5,046 nt of DNA from DASPSR01 sp035498715 (lineage in GTDB: Bacteria; Nitrospirota; UBA9217): assembly GCA_035498715.1 (NCBI GenBank), contig DATJZV010000159.1, positions 1 to 5,046 of the forward strand, given 5' to 3'. The position numbers were made by a program, and so were the translations under genes. The notes below the pieces were generated by a model. The model did no database searches and was not told the DNA's origin. It worked only from the letters and a program-made list of their open reading frames with translations. This document shows positions 1 through 4,927 of the stretch, piece after piece (within the stretch, counting starts at the first letter, position 1; each line of letters starts with the position of its first letter).

Positions 1-141
1 GAGATGGTGATGCCGGGCGACAACATGAGCTGCTCCGTAGAGCTGATCACCCCGATCGCGATGGACAAGGAACTCCGGTTCGCCATCCGCGAGGGCGGCA
101 GGACCGTGGGCGCCGGAGTTATCACCGAAGTCATCGAGTAA
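1..141 (+). CDS. tuf: Elongation factor Tu, C-terminal fragment (5' part outside window)
   Basis: The window opens in frame inside a gene and reads 46 residues to a TAA stop. The peptide contains EMVMPGDN near its start and the near-invariant EF-Tu ending LRFAIREGGRTVGAGV, followed by ITEVIE. This is the last strand region of beta-barrel domain III, which contacts the tRNA acceptor arm and T stem and is also where kirromycin-type resistance changes occur. EF-Tu is the cytoplasmic GTPase that carries aminoacyl-tRNA to the ribosomal A site. The GTPase domain and domain II lie upstream of the window. Only 18 bases separate its stop from the rpsJ start, which suggests co-transcription with the ribosomal protein genes. 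The other copy often present in bacteria cannot be assessed here. Confidence 0.97.
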   Translation, partial: EMVMPGDNMSCSVELITPIAMDKELRFAIREGGRTVGAGVITEVIE

Positions 142-142
142 A

Positions 143-153
143 GAGGGAAGGAA
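143..153 (+). promoter_or_regulatory. Ribosome binding site for rpsJ (GTG start)
   Basis: A purine run GAGGGAAGGAA lies in the 18-base gap between tuf and rpsJ. Its AAGGA core sits 7 bases before the GTG at 160. It supports that GTG as the start, since no ATG lies nearby in this frame. It also fills most of the gap, leaving no room for a promoter or a leader structure. Confidence 0.75.
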
Positions 154-159
154 TAGCAC

Positions 160-465
160 GTGACACAGAAGATCAGGATACGATTAAAAGGATATGACCA
201 CAGACTGCTCGACCAGTCTGCGGTAGAGATCATGGATACGGCTAAGAGGACCGGTGCAAAGGTGTCGGGTCCCATTCCGTTACCGACGAGAATCAACCGT
301 TGGACTGTGCTCCGCTCGCCCCATGTTGACAAGAAGTCCAGGGAGCAGTTTGAAATCAGGACGCATAAGCGGCTGATGGACATTCTGGATCCTACTCCGC
401 AAACCGTGGATGCGCTCATGAAGCTTGATCTTGCCGCCGGTGTTGATGTGGAGATAAAACTGTAG
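160..465 (+). CDS. rpsJ: Small ribosomal subunit protein S10 (uS10, NusE)
   Basis: The product is 101 residues, close to the usual 102-105. It carries the S10 hallmarks: IRIRLKGYDHRLLDQS at residues 5-20, RTGAKVSGPIPLPTR at 30-44, SPHVDKKSREQFEIRTHKRL at 53-72 and the C-terminal LDLAAGVDVEIKL. S10 sits in the 30S head, with its long loop (about 45-65) reaching into the 16S rRNA core. In bacteria it is also NusE, the partner of NusB and NusG in antitermination and transcription-translation coupling. Translation begins at GTG, which is supported by a good Shine-Dalgarno sequence and by the length and N-terminus matching the family. As in most bacteria it heads the S10 gene block, but here it follows tuf after only 18 bases. 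It is followed by the largest gap in the window, 76 bases before rplC. Confidence 0.98.
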   Translation: MTQKIRIRLKGYDHRLLDQSAVEIMDTAKRTGAKVSGPIPLPTRINRWTVLRSPHVDKKSREQFEIRTHKRLMDILDPTPQTVDALMKLDLAAGVDVEIKL

Positions 466-529
466 TCGTTCTGAAACCAACTGCTGAAGCCCGGGGAATT
501 CGGTAAGAATTGCATCCGGCTCACGGGTG

Positions 530-535
530 AAGGGA
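530..535 (+). promoter_or_regulatory. Ribosome binding site that fixes the rplC start at 542
   Basis: AAGGGA lies 6 bases before ATG 542. A GTG at 527 is in frame and would add five residues (MKGYE), but it has no purine-rich site upstream, and this Shine-Dalgarno sequence would fall inside that extension. The L3 family normally starts only a few residues before GIIGKKIGM, which also favours 542. Confidence 0.75.
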
Positions 536-541
536 TATGAA

Positions 542-1156
542 ATGAGCAAGGGAATTATCGGGAAAAAAATAGGCATGAGCCAGCACTTCAGCGGAGGGGA
601 GCTCATACCCGTTACGGTGATACAAGCGGGCCCATGCACGGTAGTCCAGAAGAAGACCGCGGAAAAAGACGGCTACGAGTCAGTGCAGCTTGCCTTTGAA
701 GAGCAGAAGAAGCAGGGACGGGTGACCAAGCCGATCGCCGGCCACTTTAAAAAGTCGAATGTACAACCGCATCGCTTTCTTCGCGAGTTTCGTACTGGCG
801 AGTTTGAGCAGGGACAGGTCGTAACTGTAGACATTTTCAAAAAAGGTGAATTGATTGCCGTCAGCGGTGTCAGCAAGGGTAAAGGTTTTGCCGGCGTCAT
901 GAAGCGACATAAGTTCGCAGGCGGCCCCGGCGGGCATGGCTCCATGTTCAACCGGGCGCCCGGATCGATCGGCGCCAGTGCCTATCCGTCGCGGGTATGG
1001 CCCGGCAAGAAGCTTCCGGGACATATGGGGGCCGTCAATGTAACTATAAAGAATTTAGAGATAGTTGATGTGAGGCCGGATCAGAATTTGCTGTTCGTCC
1101 GCGGGGCAGTGCCAGGCGGTGATAATGGATTGCTCCTTATCTATAAGGCTGATTAA
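542..1156 (+). CDS. rplC: Large ribosomal subunit protein L3 (uL3)
   Basis: From ATG 542 the product is 204 residues, within the usual range of about 205-215. It begins MSKGIIGKKIGMSQHF and continues with IPVTVIQAGPCTVVQ, then VSGVSKGKGFAGVMKRHKF and the long internal loop GGPGGHGSMFNRAPGSIGAS through PGKKLPGHMG. The C-terminal part contains NLLFVRGAVPGG. L3 is one of the first proteins to bind 23S rRNA. Its globular domain lies on the 50S surface while the loop reaches towards the peptidyl transferase centre. The position matching the E. coli glutamine methylated by PrmB (in GQNQTPGK) is alanine here (GASAYPSR), which is common outside proteobacteria. The gene follows a 76-base gap after rpsJ and is 22 bases before rplD. 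Confidence 0.97.
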   Translation: MSKGIIGKKIGMSQHFSGGELIPVTVIQAGPCTVVQKKTAEKDGYESVQLAFEEQKKQGRVTKPIAGHFKKSNVQPHRFLREFRTGEFEQGQVVTVDIFKKGELIAVSGVSKGKGFAGVMKRHKFAGGPGGHGSMFNRAPGSIGASAYPSRVWPGKKLPGHMGAVNVTIKNLEIVDVRPDQNLLFVRGAVPGGDNGLLLIYKAD

Positions 1157-1178
1157 TAAGAAATAGAGGATTATTGAA

Positions 1179-1802
1179 ATGCCGTCAGTCGTCATGGTTG
1201 ATCAAAATAATAAAAAAGTGAAGGACGTGGAGCTTTCTGGATTGTTTTCAACGGAAGTGCGTACCCACCTTGTCCATGCTGCTGTCGTGAACCAGCTTGC
1301 AAACAGAAGGGCCGGGACCGCATCCACGAAGAACAAGGCGCTCGTTAGCGGCGGCGGTAAAAAGCCCTGGAAGCAGAAGGGCACGGGCAGGGCGCGCGCA
1401 GGAAGCAACCGTTCACCGCTCTGGAGGCATGGCGGCACAGTATTTGGCCCGACGCCGAGAAATTATTCCTATGCAATCCCAAAGAAGGCAAAACGGGCGG
1501 CACTGGTCGATGCTCTCGCATCAAAGGTTGCTGAGAACAGGCTGGTCCTCATCGATAGCCTCAATATTGCGGAGCCTAAGACCAAGTTGGTATCGACGTT
1601 GCTCGAGAACCTCGGGATACAGGAAAATGCTCTCGTTCTCATCAAGGCAGAAAATAAGAACTTGACAATGGCCGCTCGTAACATCCCGTCGGTCAAGGTG
1701 CTGCGGATGGAAAACATCAATGTCTATGACCTGCTCAAGTACCCATACCTTATCACGACGCAGGATGCCTTGAACTCCGTGCAGGAGGTATACGGGAAAT
1801 GA
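1179..1802 (+). CDS. rplD: Large ribosomal subunit protein L4 (uL4)
   Basis: The product is 207 residues, typical for L4. The diagnostic part is the basic extended loop at about 58-94: SGGGKKPWKQKGTGRARAGS, then SPLWRHGGTVFGPTPR. This loop lines the constriction of the nascent peptide exit tunnel opposite L22. Lys67 in KQKGTG corresponds to E. coli Lys63, where substitution gives macrolide resistance, and the wild-type residue is present. The C-terminal half (PKTKLVSTLLENLG through NINVYDLLKYPYLITTQDAL) is the globular surface domain. In E. coli, L4 also represses its own operon through a leader upstream of rpsJ, but no such leader fits in this window. AGAGGA lies 8 bases before the ATG. The stop overlaps the rplW start by four bases (ATGA), consistent with translational coupling. 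Confidence 0.98.
   Translation: MPSVVMVDQNNKKVKDVELSGLFSTEVRTHLVHAAVVNQLANRRAGTASTKNKALVSGGGKKPWKQKGTGRARAGSNRSPLWRHGGTVFGPTPRNYSYAIPKKAKRAALVDALASKVAENRLVLIDSLNIAEPKTKLVSTLLENLGIQENALVLIKAENKNLTMAARNIPSVKVLRMENINVYDLLKYPYLITTQDALNSVQEVYGK
1783..1789 (+). promoter_or_regulatory. Strong Shine-Dalgarno sequence for rplW, inside the end of rplD
   Basis: AGGAGGT is a full-consensus anti-16S match located 9 bases before the rplW ATG, within the last codons of rplD (encoding VQEVYG). It is the strongest site in the window. With the ATGA overlap it suggests efficient coupled initiation of L23 as ribosomes finish L4. Confidence 0.8.
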
Positions 1803-2092
1803 CGACGGATTTTTATGATATCATCCGGGTGCCGCGGATAACCGAAAAGGGAACACGGCTCAAGGAAAAAAATAATGTCCTGACCTTCGAGGTTAGAATC
1901 GATTCAAATAAGGTGCAGGTGCGCAAAGCGATTGAAAGTATCTTCAAGGTTAAAGTGGCTGACATTACGACGGTGAAAAGCGCAGGCAAAAAGAAGCGTA
2001 TGGGGCAGCGGCTCGGTCGCCGGTCGGACTGGAAGAAAGCCTATGTTACGCTCAAGCCTGGTGAGAAGATTGATATATTCGAGGGTGCTTAA
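1799..2092 (+). CDS. rplW: Large ribosomal subunit protein L23 (uL23)
   Basis: The product is 97 residues, the normal bacterial size. The N-terminal DIIRVPRITEKGTRL matches the family's P-x-x-[ST]-E-K signature. Glu16 corresponds to E. coli Glu18, the docking residue for trigger factor and part of the SRP contact at the tunnel exit. The middle part KVQVRKAIESIFKVKVADITT and the basic loop GKKKRMGQRLGRRSDWKKAYVTLKPG bind 23S rRNA domain III. L23 forms the rim of the exit tunnel together with L29, which is encoded further along in this window. It overlaps rplD by four bases, and its TAA stop is directly followed by the rplB ATG. Confidence 0.98.
   Translation: MTTDFYDIIRVPRITEKGTRLKEKNNVLTFEVRIDSNKVQVRKAIESIFKVKVADITTVKSAGKKKRMGQRLGRRSDWKKAYVTLKPGEKIDIFEGA
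2081..2087 (+). promoter_or_regulatory. Ribosome binding site for rplB inside the end of rplW
   Basis: GAGGGTG ends 5 bases before the rplB ATG and lies within the final codons of rplW. There is no intergenic base between the two genes (TAAATG), so initiation on rplB must use this internal site or re-initiation after rplW. Confidence 0.65.
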
Positions 2093-2920
2093 ATGCCGGT
2101 AAAAACCTATAATCCAACTTCCCCCGGAAGGCGTTTTCAGACAACATCGACGTTTGAAGAAGTGACGCGGAGCACGCCGGAAAAATCGCTGGTTGTCAAG
2201 ACCAGCCAAAGCGGCGGGAGAAACAACCGCGGCAAGATAACGGTACGGTACCGGGGCGGCTGGCACAAGAAGAAATACAGGATCGTCGATTTCAGGCGCG
2301 ACAAGCCCGGTATCCCGGCAACCGTAGCGCATATCGAGTATGATCCGAACCGCTCGGCGAGGATCGCGCTTCTCCACTATGCTGATGGTGAGAAGCGTTA
2401 CATCATCGCCCCGATGGGATTGAAGGTCGGCGACAGTATCATGTCCGGTCCTGATGCAGACATCAAGCCTGGCAATGCTCTTCCCATGACGTCGATCCCG
2501 GTCGGTACTATCTTGCATAACGTTGAGCTCAAGAAGGGTGCCGGCGGGCAGCTGGCAAGGAGCGCGGGTTCATCCGTGCAGCTTCTGGCACGTGAAGGTG
2601 AATATGCTACGCTGAGGCTCAACTCCGGGGAAGTGCGCATGGTCCGTTCAGAGTGCATGGCGACTGTAGGGCAGGTGGGTAACTTGGACCATGAAAACAT
2701 CAGCATCGGCAAGGCGGGCAGGGCTCGTTGGATGGGCATGAGGCCGAGAGTGCGCGGCGTTGCCATGAACCCTGTTGATCATCCGCTCGGCGGCGGTGAA
2801 GGCAAGTCCTCGGGCGGCAGGCCGGGTTGTTCGCCATGGGGCCTCCCCGACGGAAAGAAGACAAGACATAACAAGACGACAAATAAATACATTCTTTCAA
2901 GAAGAACCAAGAGCAGGTAA
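2093..2920 (+). CDS. rplB: Large ribosomal subunit protein L2 (uL2)
   Basis: The product is 275 residues, the usual length. In order it shows PTSPGRRF (8-15), SGGRNNRGKIT (40-50), the OB-like RNA-binding domain with IEYDPNRSARIALL (81-94), the KOW-type domain with LPMTSIPVGTILHNVE (130-145) and GGQLARSAG (151-159), and the C-terminal KAGRARWMGMRPRVRGVAMNPVDHPLGGGEGKSSGG. L2 is a primary 23S rRNA binder needed for subunit association and peptidyl transferase activity. His230 in VDHP matches the E. coli histidine called His229 in mature numbering, the functionally critical one, and is kept. Nearby positions differ from E. coli: the next His is Leu232, and the common RHP is RPG at 243-245. Residue 57 is Trp where bacterial L2 usually has Gly in GGGHK. 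None of these breaks the frame. Confidence 0.98.
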   Translation: MPVKTYNPTSPGRRFQTTSTFEEVTRSTPEKSLVVKTSQSGGRNNRGKITVRYRGGWHKKKYRIVDFRRDKPGIPATVAHIEYDPNRSARIALLHYADGEKRYIIAPMGLKVGDSIMSGPDADIKPGNALPMTSIPVGTILHNVELKKGAGGQLARSAGSSVQLLAREGEYATLRLNSGEVRMVRSECMATVGQVGNLDHENISIGKAGRARWMGMRPRVRGVAMNPVDHPLGGGEGKSSGGRPGCSPWGLPDGKKTRHNKTTNKYILSRRTKSR

Positions 2921-2931
2921 GCGGATATAAC

Positions 2932-2936
2932 GGAGG
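2932..2936 (+). promoter_or_regulatory. Ribosome binding site for rpsS (GTG start)
   Basis: GGAGG lies 5 bases before the GTG at 2942. It supports GTG as the start: the protein then begins MPRSVKKGPF, the family's standard N-terminus, and no upstream ATG is available in the 21-base gap after rplB. Confidence 0.75.
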
Positions 2937-2941
2937 GTATA

Positions 2942-3235
2942 GTGCCGAGATCAGTTAAAAAAGGCCCTTTTATCGATGAGAGCCTCATGAAAAAAGTAGA
3001 AACCATGAATGCGTCCGGGGATAAAAAGATCGTTAAGACCTGGTCCCGGAGATCAACGATCACGCCGGAATTCGTCGGGCATACCATGGCTGTACACAAC
3101 GGCAAGAAGTTCATACCGGTTTATATCACTGAGAATATGGTCGGCCACAAGCTCGGTGAATTTTCTCCTACCCGGATGTTTAAGGCCCATGGCGGTTCAA
3201 AGGCCGCGGAGAAGGCGAGCGCGCCGAAGCCGTAG
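2942..3235 (+). CDS. rpsS: Small ribosomal subunit protein S19 (uS19)
   Basis: The product is 97 residues, slightly above the typical 88-95. The sequence MPRSVKKGPFID, then IVKTWSRRSTITPEFVGHTMAVHNGKKFIPVYI at about 30-62 and TENMVGHKLGEFSPTR at 63-78, is the full S19 signature. S19 lies at the top of the 30S head, forms a pair with S13, contacts the A-site finger and other inter-subunit bridges, and binds the 3' major domain of 16S rRNA. The tail after KAHGG is a short, alanine/lysine-rich, presumably disordered extension (SKAAEKASAPKP). Translation starts at GTG behind a good Shine-Dalgarno sequence. The gene follows rplB by 21 bases and precedes rplV by 40. Confidence 0.98.
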   Translation: MPRSVKKGPFIDESLMKKVETMNASGDKKIVKTWSRRSTITPEFVGHTMAVHNGKKFIPVYITENMVGHKLGEFSPTRMFKAHGGSKAAEKASAPKP

Positions 3236-3263
3236 CACGCAGAGCACGTCATTCATGCAGAGT

Positions 3264-3268
3264 GAGGA
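3264..3268 (+). promoter_or_regulatory. Ribosome binding site for rplV
   Basis: GAGGA lies 7 bases before the rplV ATG, in the 40-base gap after rpsS. The gap shows no other clear element. Confidence 0.6.
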
Positions 3269-3275
3269 TGATTAA

Positions 3276-3605
3276 ATGGAAGCAAGCGCGACAGTCAGAC
3301 ATATACGAATTACGCCACGCAAGGCGAGACAAGTTGTAGATCTTATCCGGGGCAAGATGGTGGGAGATGCGATCAACATACTCACCTTTACGCCGCTTCA
3401 TGCCGCGCAAATTGTCAAAAAGCTCTTGGACTCTGCCGTAGCGAACGCTGAGCAGAAAAAGGTGGGAGACCCGGATTCGCTCAAAGTAGCCAAGGCGTAT
3501 GTCAATCAGGGCGTTACCATGAAACGCATGAGGGCCCGGGCCATGGGGCGTGGAAATGTGATTAAAAAAAGGACCAGTCATATAACGCTGGTGCTCTCAG
3601 CGTAG
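3276..3605 (+). CDS. rplV: Large ribosomal subunit protein L22 (uL22)
   Basis: The product is 109 residues, normal for bacterial L22. It has ATVRHIRITPRKARQVVDLIRGK at 5-27, a helical core with AQIVKKLLDSAVANAEQ at 44-60, and the long beta-hairpin at about 79-101 ending GRGNVIKKRTSHITLVL. L22 binds all six domains of 23S rRNA during assembly, and the hairpin lines the exit-tunnel constriction opposite L4. The MKR triplet at 82-84, deleted in some macrolide-resistant E. coli, is intact. The hairpin reads MKRMRARAMGRGN, in which the usual proline of RPRAMGRA is alanine, a mild variation. The gene sits between rpsS and rpsC in the standard order, 20 bases before rpsC. Confidence 0.98.
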   Translation: MEASATVRHIRITPRKARQVVDLIRGKMVGDAINILTFTPLHAAQIVKKLLDSAVANAEQKKVGDPDSLKVAKAYVNQGVTMKRMRARAMGRGNVIKKRTSHITLVLSA

Positions 3606-3616
3606 TTATCATTTAC

Positions 3617-3621
3617 GGAGG
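3617..3621 (+). promoter_or_regulatory. Ribosome binding site for rpsC
   Basis: GGAGG lies just 4 bases before the rpsC ATG, in a 20-base gap after rplV. The match is strong but the spacing is short. Confidence 0.6.
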
Positions 3622-3625
3622 CATA

Positions 3626-4270
3626 ATGGGACAGAAGGTTCATCCTATCGGGCTTCGGCTCGGGATTATAAAAACATGGGATTCCCGCTGGTTTTCGCAG
3701 AAAAATTACGCGGCTCTCCTGCACGAGGATATCAAGATACGCAAGATCGTGAAAGAGCGGCTCATGCACGCGGGTGTTTCCAAGATCGAAATAGAGCGCG
3801 CGGGCCAGAAGGCGAAGATCAACATCCACACTGCACGGCCCGGCATCATCATCGGAAAAAAGGGCGCTGAAGTCGATAAGCTCAAGAAAGACCTCGAGGC
3901 CATGACCGGCAAACAGATGTATATCAACATACAGGAGATCCGAAGACCCGAACTCGACGCTCAGCTTGTGGCGGAAAACATAGCGCTCCAACTGGAGCGC
4001 AGGATCGCGTTCCGCAGGGCCATGAAAAAGTCAGTGACTTCCGCCCTGCGGCTCGGTGCCCTGGGGATCAAGATCACTTGCGCGGGAAGACTGGCGGGTG
4101 CCGAAATCGCCCGTACTGAGTGGTACCGCGAGGGCCGGGTGCCGCTCCATACCCTGCGAGCCGACATCCAATACGGCTTCTTTGAGGCCAAAACGACGAT
4201 GGGGCAGATCGGGGTCAAGGTATTGATTTACCGGGGTGATGTGCTCCAGCCGCCGACCGCTGCAGCGTAG
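3626..4270 (+). CDS. rpsC: Small ribosomal subunit protein S3 (uS3)
   Basis: The product is 214 residues, within the usual 205-240. The N-terminus MGQKVHPIGLRLGI is diagnostic. A type II KH domain follows, with its binding loop TARPGIIIGKKGAEVDKL at 69-86. The C-terminal domain contains LERRIAFRRAMKK at 123-135, whose basic residues correspond to those in E. coli S3 needed for the ribosome's mRNA helicase activity, then GRLAGAEIARTEWYREGRVPLHTLRADI at 154-181. S3 lies on the solvent side of the 30S head with S10 and S14 and forms the mRNA entry tunnel with S4 and S5. The protein ends in a short PPTAAA tail. The gene is followed by a 43-base gap before rplP. Confidence 0.98.
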   Translation: MGQKVHPIGLRLGIIKTWDSRWFSQKNYAALLHEDIKIRKIVKERLMHAGVSKIEIERAGQKAKINIHTARPGIIIGKKGAEVDKLKKDLEAMTGKQMYINIQEIRRPELDAQLVAENIALQLERRIAFRRAMKKSVTSALRLGALGIKITCAGRLAGAEIARTEWYREGRVPLHTLRADIQYGFFEAKTTMGQIGVKVLIYRGDVLQPPTAAA

Positions 4271-4300
4271 CCTGTTCATTTTGTGACCATCACGTGAATA

Positions 4301-4305
4301 AAGGA
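4301..4305 (+). promoter_or_regulatory. Ribosome binding site for rplP
   Basis: AAGGA lies 8 bases before ATG 4314. The remaining part of the 43-base rpsC-rplP gap contains only the short palindrome TCACGTGA at 4290-4297 and no T-run, so it does not look like a terminator. Confidence 0.6.
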
Positions 4306-4313
4306 CAGAAATA

Positions 4314-4730
4314 ATGTTAGCACCCAAAAGAGTAAAGCACAGGAAGATGCATAAGGGCAGGATGACGGGCACGGCATATCGGGGCGCGGAAGTCAGCTAT
4401 GGAGAGTATGGTCTCAAGGTCCTCGAGCCGGGCTGGATCACGAGCAGACAGATAGAGGCAGCCCGTATTGCCATGACCCGATATGTCAAGCGGGGCGGCA
4501 AGATCTGGATACGGATATTCCCGGACAAACCAATCACCAAAAAGCCGGCGGAAACGCGTATGGGGAAGGGCAAGGGAGCGCCGGAATACTGGGTTGCCGT
4601 GGTAAAGCCGGGCAGAGTGCTGTATGAGATGGGCGGTGTGGACGAGTCAGTTGCCAGAGAGGCATTCCGTTTAGCGGCGTACAAACTGCCGATTGCGACG
4701 AAGTTCATCTCCCGGGAGGCTGAAGTATGA
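4314..4730 (+). CDS. rplP: Large ribosomal subunit protein L16 (uL16)
   Basis: The product is 138 residues, normal for L16. It begins MLAPKRVKHRKMHKGR and shows RQIEAARIAMTRYVKRGGKIWIRIFPDKPITKKPAETRMGKGKG from about residue 45 to 88, then YWVAVVKPGRVLYEM and VAREAFRLAAYKLP. L16 is a late-assembling 50S protein near the A-site tRNA elbow and peptidyl transferase centre. Arg82 in TRMGKGKG matches E. coli Arg81, which is 3-hydroxylated by RoxA (YcfD) in some bacteria. Presence of the arginine does not show that it is modified here. The stop overlaps the rpmC start as ATGA, as is common at the L16-L29 junction. Confidence 0.98.
   Translation: MLAPKRVKHRKMHKGRMTGTAYRGAEVSYGEYGLKVLEPGWITSRQIEAARIAMTRYVKRGGKIWIRIFPDKPITKKPAETRMGKGKGAPEYWVAVVKPGRVLYEMGGVDESVAREAFRLAAYKLPIATKFISREAEV
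4714..4719 (+). promoter_or_regulatory. Ribosome binding site for rpmC inside the end of rplP
   Basis: GGGAGG lies 7 bases before the rpmC ATG and inside the last codons of rplP (encoding SREAEV). Together with the ATGA overlap it indicates coupled translation of L16 and L29. Confidence 0.7.
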
Positions 4731-4927
4731 AGACAAGTGCAAAGGATCTGAGGGACCTGTCGGGTGAAGAACTCCTGGCCAAGGCAGCTGATCTCAAAAA
4801 GGAAATGTTTAATTTAAGGGTGCAGCAGGCGATGGGGCAAATTGAGAATCCGATGCGTCTGAGGCTGCTGCGCAAGGATATCGCGAAAACAAAGACAGTC
4901 TTAAAGGAAAAGTATGGGCGAGTCTAA
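4727..4927 (+). CDS. rpmC: Large ribosomal subunit protein L29 (uL29)
   Basis: The product is 66 residues, typical for L29. The small all-helical protein is recognisable from AKDLRDLSGEELLAKAADLKKEMFNLRVQQAMGQIENPMRLRLLRKDIAKTKTVL: two long antiparallel helices joined around GQIENP at 37-42. L29 sits beside L23 at the nascent-chain exit and contributes to the binding surface for trigger factor and SRP. It overlaps rplP by four bases at its start and rpsQ by 14 bases at its end. Its short length is normal for the family and there is no sign of truncation. Confidence 0.97.
   Translation: MKTSAKDLRDLSGEELLAKAADLKKEMFNLRVQQAMGQIENPMRLRLLRKDIAKTKTVLKEKYGRV
4903..4908 (+). promoter_or_regulatory. 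Ribosome binding site for rpsQ inside rpmC
   Basis: AAAGGA lies 5 bases before ATG 4914, within the rpmC codons for LKEK. It supports 4914 as the rpsQ start, even though this overlaps rpmC by 14 bases. No alternative ATG, GTG or TTG follows in frame before the conserved TYIGQV segment. Confidence 0.65.

Noticed and set aside
527..541. Upstream GTG start for rplC adding MKGYE
   Set aside because: There is no Shine-Dalgarno sequence before it, the visible one lies inside the extension, and the L3 family begins near GIIGKKIGM. ATG 542 fits better.
510..541. TTGCAT and TATGAA as a possible promoter before rplC
   Set aside because: The spacing is 20 bases, outside the usual 16-18, and a start site about 7 bases beyond the -10 would fall inside the rplC coding sequence.
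280..639. 119-residue open frame on the - strand across rpsJ and rplC
   Set aside because: It is antisense to two clearly recognised genes, shows no family motif, and has no ribosome binding site of note. The same reasoning removes the other - strand frames, including the 204-residue one at 1904-2518 opposite rplW and rplB.
1297..1665. 122-residue + strand open frame inside rplD
   Set aside because: It is an out-of-frame reading of the basic L4 loop. Its arginine- and serine-rich composition comes from the L4 codons, and it has no family signature.
3255..3275. Six-codon mini-frame (MQSEDD, stop TAA) ending exactly at the rplV ATG, also the tail of an out-of-frame reading of rpsS from 3009
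   Set aside because: The abutting stop could suggest a coupling peptide, but it has no ribosome binding site of its own and the bases are explained by the rplV Shine-Dalgarno region. Chance is the simplest explanation without conservation data.
4283..4297. Short hairpin GTGA-CCA-TCAC and palindrome TCACGTGA in the rpsC-rplP gap
   Set aside because: The stem is only four base pairs, there is no following T-run, and the gap sits inside a conserved operon, so it is not a credible terminator or operator.
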